Assembly (NCBI RefSeq): GCF_014764405.1
Contig: NZ_CP061725.1
Location: 1,240,001 to 1,304,000, forward strand
Length of the DNA: 64,000 nt
Source: Micromonospora craniellae
GTDB lineage: Bacteria; Actinomycetota; Actinomycetes; Mycobacteriales; Micromonosporaceae
Direction of reading: 5' to 3'
Shown: positions 63,977 through 64,000 of the stretch, piece by piece
Layout of the letters: every line of letters begins with the position of its first letter
How positions within the stretch are numbered: the first letter of the stretch is position 1
Notes under the pieces: generated by a model
Told to the model about the DNA's origin: nothing
The model's database searches: none
Seen by the model: the letters and a program-made list of their open reading frames with translations, nothing else
Translations under genes and position numbers: made by a program

Positions 63977-64000
63977 GACCGCGAGCATCTGCCGCTGGGC

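Larger units (their letters stand above)
28579..64000. mobile_element. Putative integrative element / defence island (left end; right end outside the window)
   Basis: Begins at the tRNA-Lys 3' fragment and contains, with little else, four consecutive multi-gene conflict modules up to the terminator at 63940-63976. No integrase, conjugation or phage structural gene is visible in the window. If the element is mobile, its integrase should be near the intact tRNA-Lys to the right. The extent is inference. Confidence 0.4.

Noticed and set aside
1..64000. CRISPR array, rRNA or complete tRNA genes
   Set aside because: No regularly spaced repeats, no rRNA-like sequence and no full cloverleaf seen; only the tRNA-Lys 3' fragment at 28,579.
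28579..64000. Prophage identity for the island
   Set aside because: No capsid, portal, terminase, tail, integrase or lysis gene in the window; the content is defence modules only.

Overview
The window is high-GC actinobacterial DNA. SARP/AfsR-type regulation, an NRPS, a two-domain LPMO, an EACC1 component and an actinobacterial-type tRNA-Lys 3' end suggest a filamentous actinomycete, probably Micromonosporaceae. The family assignment is inference from gene style, not from a marker gene.

Layout. (1) 1-9,060: ordinary chromosomal genes. These are a Clp-N/HTH protein with paired operators, a secreted GH16 glucanase behind a promoter plus CebR-like palindrome, a DUF72 protein, an OmpR-type two-component system, and a secreted AA10 LPMO translationally coupled to a DUF305 lipoprotein. 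(2) 9,100-25,000: a small natural-product locus wrecked by insertion sequences. An AfsR-like SARP regulator is split by a 979-bp IS982-type element with a CTAG target duplication. A C-A-PCP NRPS is split by a 1,498-bp IS66-type element with an 8-bp target duplication. In both cases removing the IS and one duplication copy restores the reading frame exactly. A LeuRS-editing-like protein, a type II thioesterase, an MFS exporter and an AraC regulator complete the locus. Remnants of IS66, ISAs1 and IS982 transposases and of an MmeI-like methylase lie around it. (3) 25,000-28,560: a pentapeptide-repeat protein, a broken FAD oxidoreductase, TrpRS, and an N-terminally truncated HAD phosphatase. (4) At 28,579-28,623 lies a 45-bp 3' fragment of a tRNA-Lys gene, the classic scar of site-specific integration. 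Its orientation puts the integrated element to the right.

(5) 28,957-63,976: what follows looks like a compact anti-phage/anti-plasmid island made of four consecutive modules. (a) DUF429, DUF6361, a PLD-like nuclease and an SF2 helicase form one overlapping operon. (b) EACC1 is followed by a caspase-like protease joined to a very large STAND-type ATPase, separated now by a single-base frameshift. (c) A 15-kb three-gene operon encodes a 2,028-aa protein combining DEDDh exonuclease, DinG-like helicase and RecQ-like helicase, a 799-aa protein of unknown fold, and a 2,060-aa STAND-like ATPase. I do not recognise this as a named system and it is the best candidate here for something undescribed. 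(d) A complete pPIWI-RE system has a zinc-ribbon PD-(D/E)xK nuclease, an Fe-S-type DinG-like helicase and the pPIWI-RE protein, closed by a strong terminator.

All family names come from reading motifs by eye; no database search was run.
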